Below, piece after piece: positions 63,384-64,000 of a DNA stretch of 64,000 bases (position 1 is the first letter of the stretch; each line of letters opens with the position of its first letter). The stretch spans positions 248,001-312,000 of the forward strand of contig NZ_JAEPBG010000003.1 in NCBI RefSeq assembly GCF_016632335.1. The letters run 5' to 3'. A program made the position numbers and the translations under genes. The stretch comes from Noviherbaspirillum pedocola (lineage in GTDB: Bacteria; Pseudomonadota; Gammaproteobacteria; Burkholderiales; Burkholderiaceae_D). The notes beneath the pieces are model-generated. The model was not told where the DNA came from. It did no database searches and saw only the letters and a list, made by a program, of their open reading frames with translations.

Positions 63384-64000
63384 ATGACTCGAGCTTATCC
63401 GCGCCCGCAACTGGTGCGCAGCAACTGGACTTCGCTGAACGGCACCTGGCGCTTTGTGTTCGATGACGATGAGCGCTTCCGCTTTCCCGCGCATGACATC
63501 ACCTGGTCGCACCAGATCGAAGTGCCGTTCCCGCCGGAAGCGCCGCAGAGCGGCGTGAACGACCGCGGCTTTCACACGACCTGCTGGTACCAGCGCGAAT
63601 TCGAATGCAAGGTTGCGCAACACGAGCGCGTGCTGCTGCATTTCGGCGCGGTGGATTACCGGGCCACGGTCTGGGTCAACGACCACCAGGTGGCGACCCA
63701 TGAAGGCGGCCATACGCCGTTCTCCGCCGACATCACCAGCGCGCTCGATCCATCGGGCCGGCAGACGGTGACGGTGCATGTCGAGGATGATCCGCACGAT
63801 CTGGCCAAGCCGCGCGGCAAGCAGGATTGGCAGCTCGAGCCGCATTCGATCTGGTATCCGCGCACCACTGGCATCTGGCAGACGGTGTGGCTGGAAACGG
63901 TGCCGCATACCTACATCCAGAAGCTGCAGTGGACGCCGCATTTTGACGGCTTCGAGATCGGCTGCTCGCTGTACGTGGAAGGCGACTTATCCGGCGACCT
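63384..64000 (+). CDS. Glycoside hydrolase family 2 protein, probable beta-galactosidase (3' end beyond window)
   Basis: The frame opens at ATG 63384 after AAAAAAGGAC and runs to the window edge (about 205 residues seen). It begins MTRAYPRPQLVRSNWTSLNG, with WTSLNGTWRFVFDDDERFRF, then IEVPFPPEAPQSGVNDRGFH, TTCWYQREFE, LLHFGAVDYRATVWVNDHQV, HEGGHTPFSADITSAL and IWYPRTTGIWQTVWLE. This is the GH2 sugar-binding jelly roll plus the start of the immunoglobulin-like domain. The catalytic barrel is not in the window. No signal peptide is seen. Following galT and galK, it probably releases galactose from beta-galactosides inside the cell. Confidence 0.85.
   Translation, partial: MTRAYPRPQLVRSNWTSLNGTWRFVFDDDERFRFPAHDITWSHQIEVPFPPEAPQSGVNDRGFHTTCWYQREFECKVAQHERVLLHFGAVDYRATVWVNDHQVATHEGGHTPFSADITSALDPSGRQTVTVHVEDDPHDLAKPRGKQDWQLEPHSIWYPRTTGIWQTVWLETVPHTYIQKLQWTPHFDGFEIGCSLYVEGDLSGD

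Overview
The window looks like a chromosomal segment of a betaproteobacterium of the order Burkholderiales, most plausibly family Oxalobacteraceae (Herbaspirillum / Noviherbaspirillum / Massilia type). This is inferred from the GC-rich coding sequence and from conserved gene orders: bamE-fur divergent, grpE-dnaK-dnaJ, hda-HAD-pcnB-folK-panB, and recA ahead of DUF2889-sucC-sucD. No rRNA or tRNA gene was recognised and no replication origin is apparent. Taxonomy was not checked by any search.

Layout. 1-8.7 kb holds core genes: a TonB-like protein (cut by the left edge), dapB, bamE and fur, then a phosphoesterase, hrcA and a HAD phosphatase on the minus strand, and nadK, recN and hemH on the plus strand. 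8.7-12.65 kb is the heat-shock operon grpE-dnaK-dnaJ, with two sigma32-type promoters and a strong terminator. 12.7-15.2 kb has a DUF3047 protein, a SelD-associated-type flavoprotein and carbonic anhydrase. 15.3-15.95 kb is a DUF433/DUF5615 toxin-antitoxin pair whose toxin carries an in-frame amber codon. 16-21.85 kb is housekeeping: panB, folK, pcnB, HAD, hda, purM and a VOC protein.

21.9-27.5 kb is accessory. Three small proteins share a double-glycine leader ending at residue 30 or 31 and run convergently into a four-gene Anbu protease / transglutaminase / alpha-E / ATP-grasp cluster. The alpha-E gene contains twelve identical 9-bp repeats. 27.7-32.2 kb encodes a sodium:solute symporter with its DUF4212 small subunit and a TctD/TctE-like two-component system.

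32.4-37.4 kb carries recA with a LexA box, a gene-poor 1-kb gap where recX would be expected, a DUF2889 gene and sucCD. A PP2C phosphatase and an isolated type IV pilin follow. 39.0-44.8 kb is a complete uric-acid-to-allantoate cluster: puuD, uraH, a GntR regulator, an NCS2 permease, puuE and uraD. Two tandem REP-like repeats lie between puuE and uraD.

45.2-59.6 kb is dominated by one giant (about 4,635-residue) RHS/YD-repeat protein. It has an inserted block of beta-sandwich-like repeats, a LysM domain, a Gly/Ala-rich hydrophobic region and a C-terminal DUF2235-like hydrolase domain. A small lipoprotein gene follows it and is a good candidate immunity gene. The window ends in a galactose operon: galT, an M24-family pseudo-peptidase, galK and a GH2 beta-galactosidase cut by the right edge.

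The strongest candidates for something undescribed are the RHS-DUF2235 toxin with its lipoprotein, and the three-gene double-glycine leader cluster beside the Anbu system.
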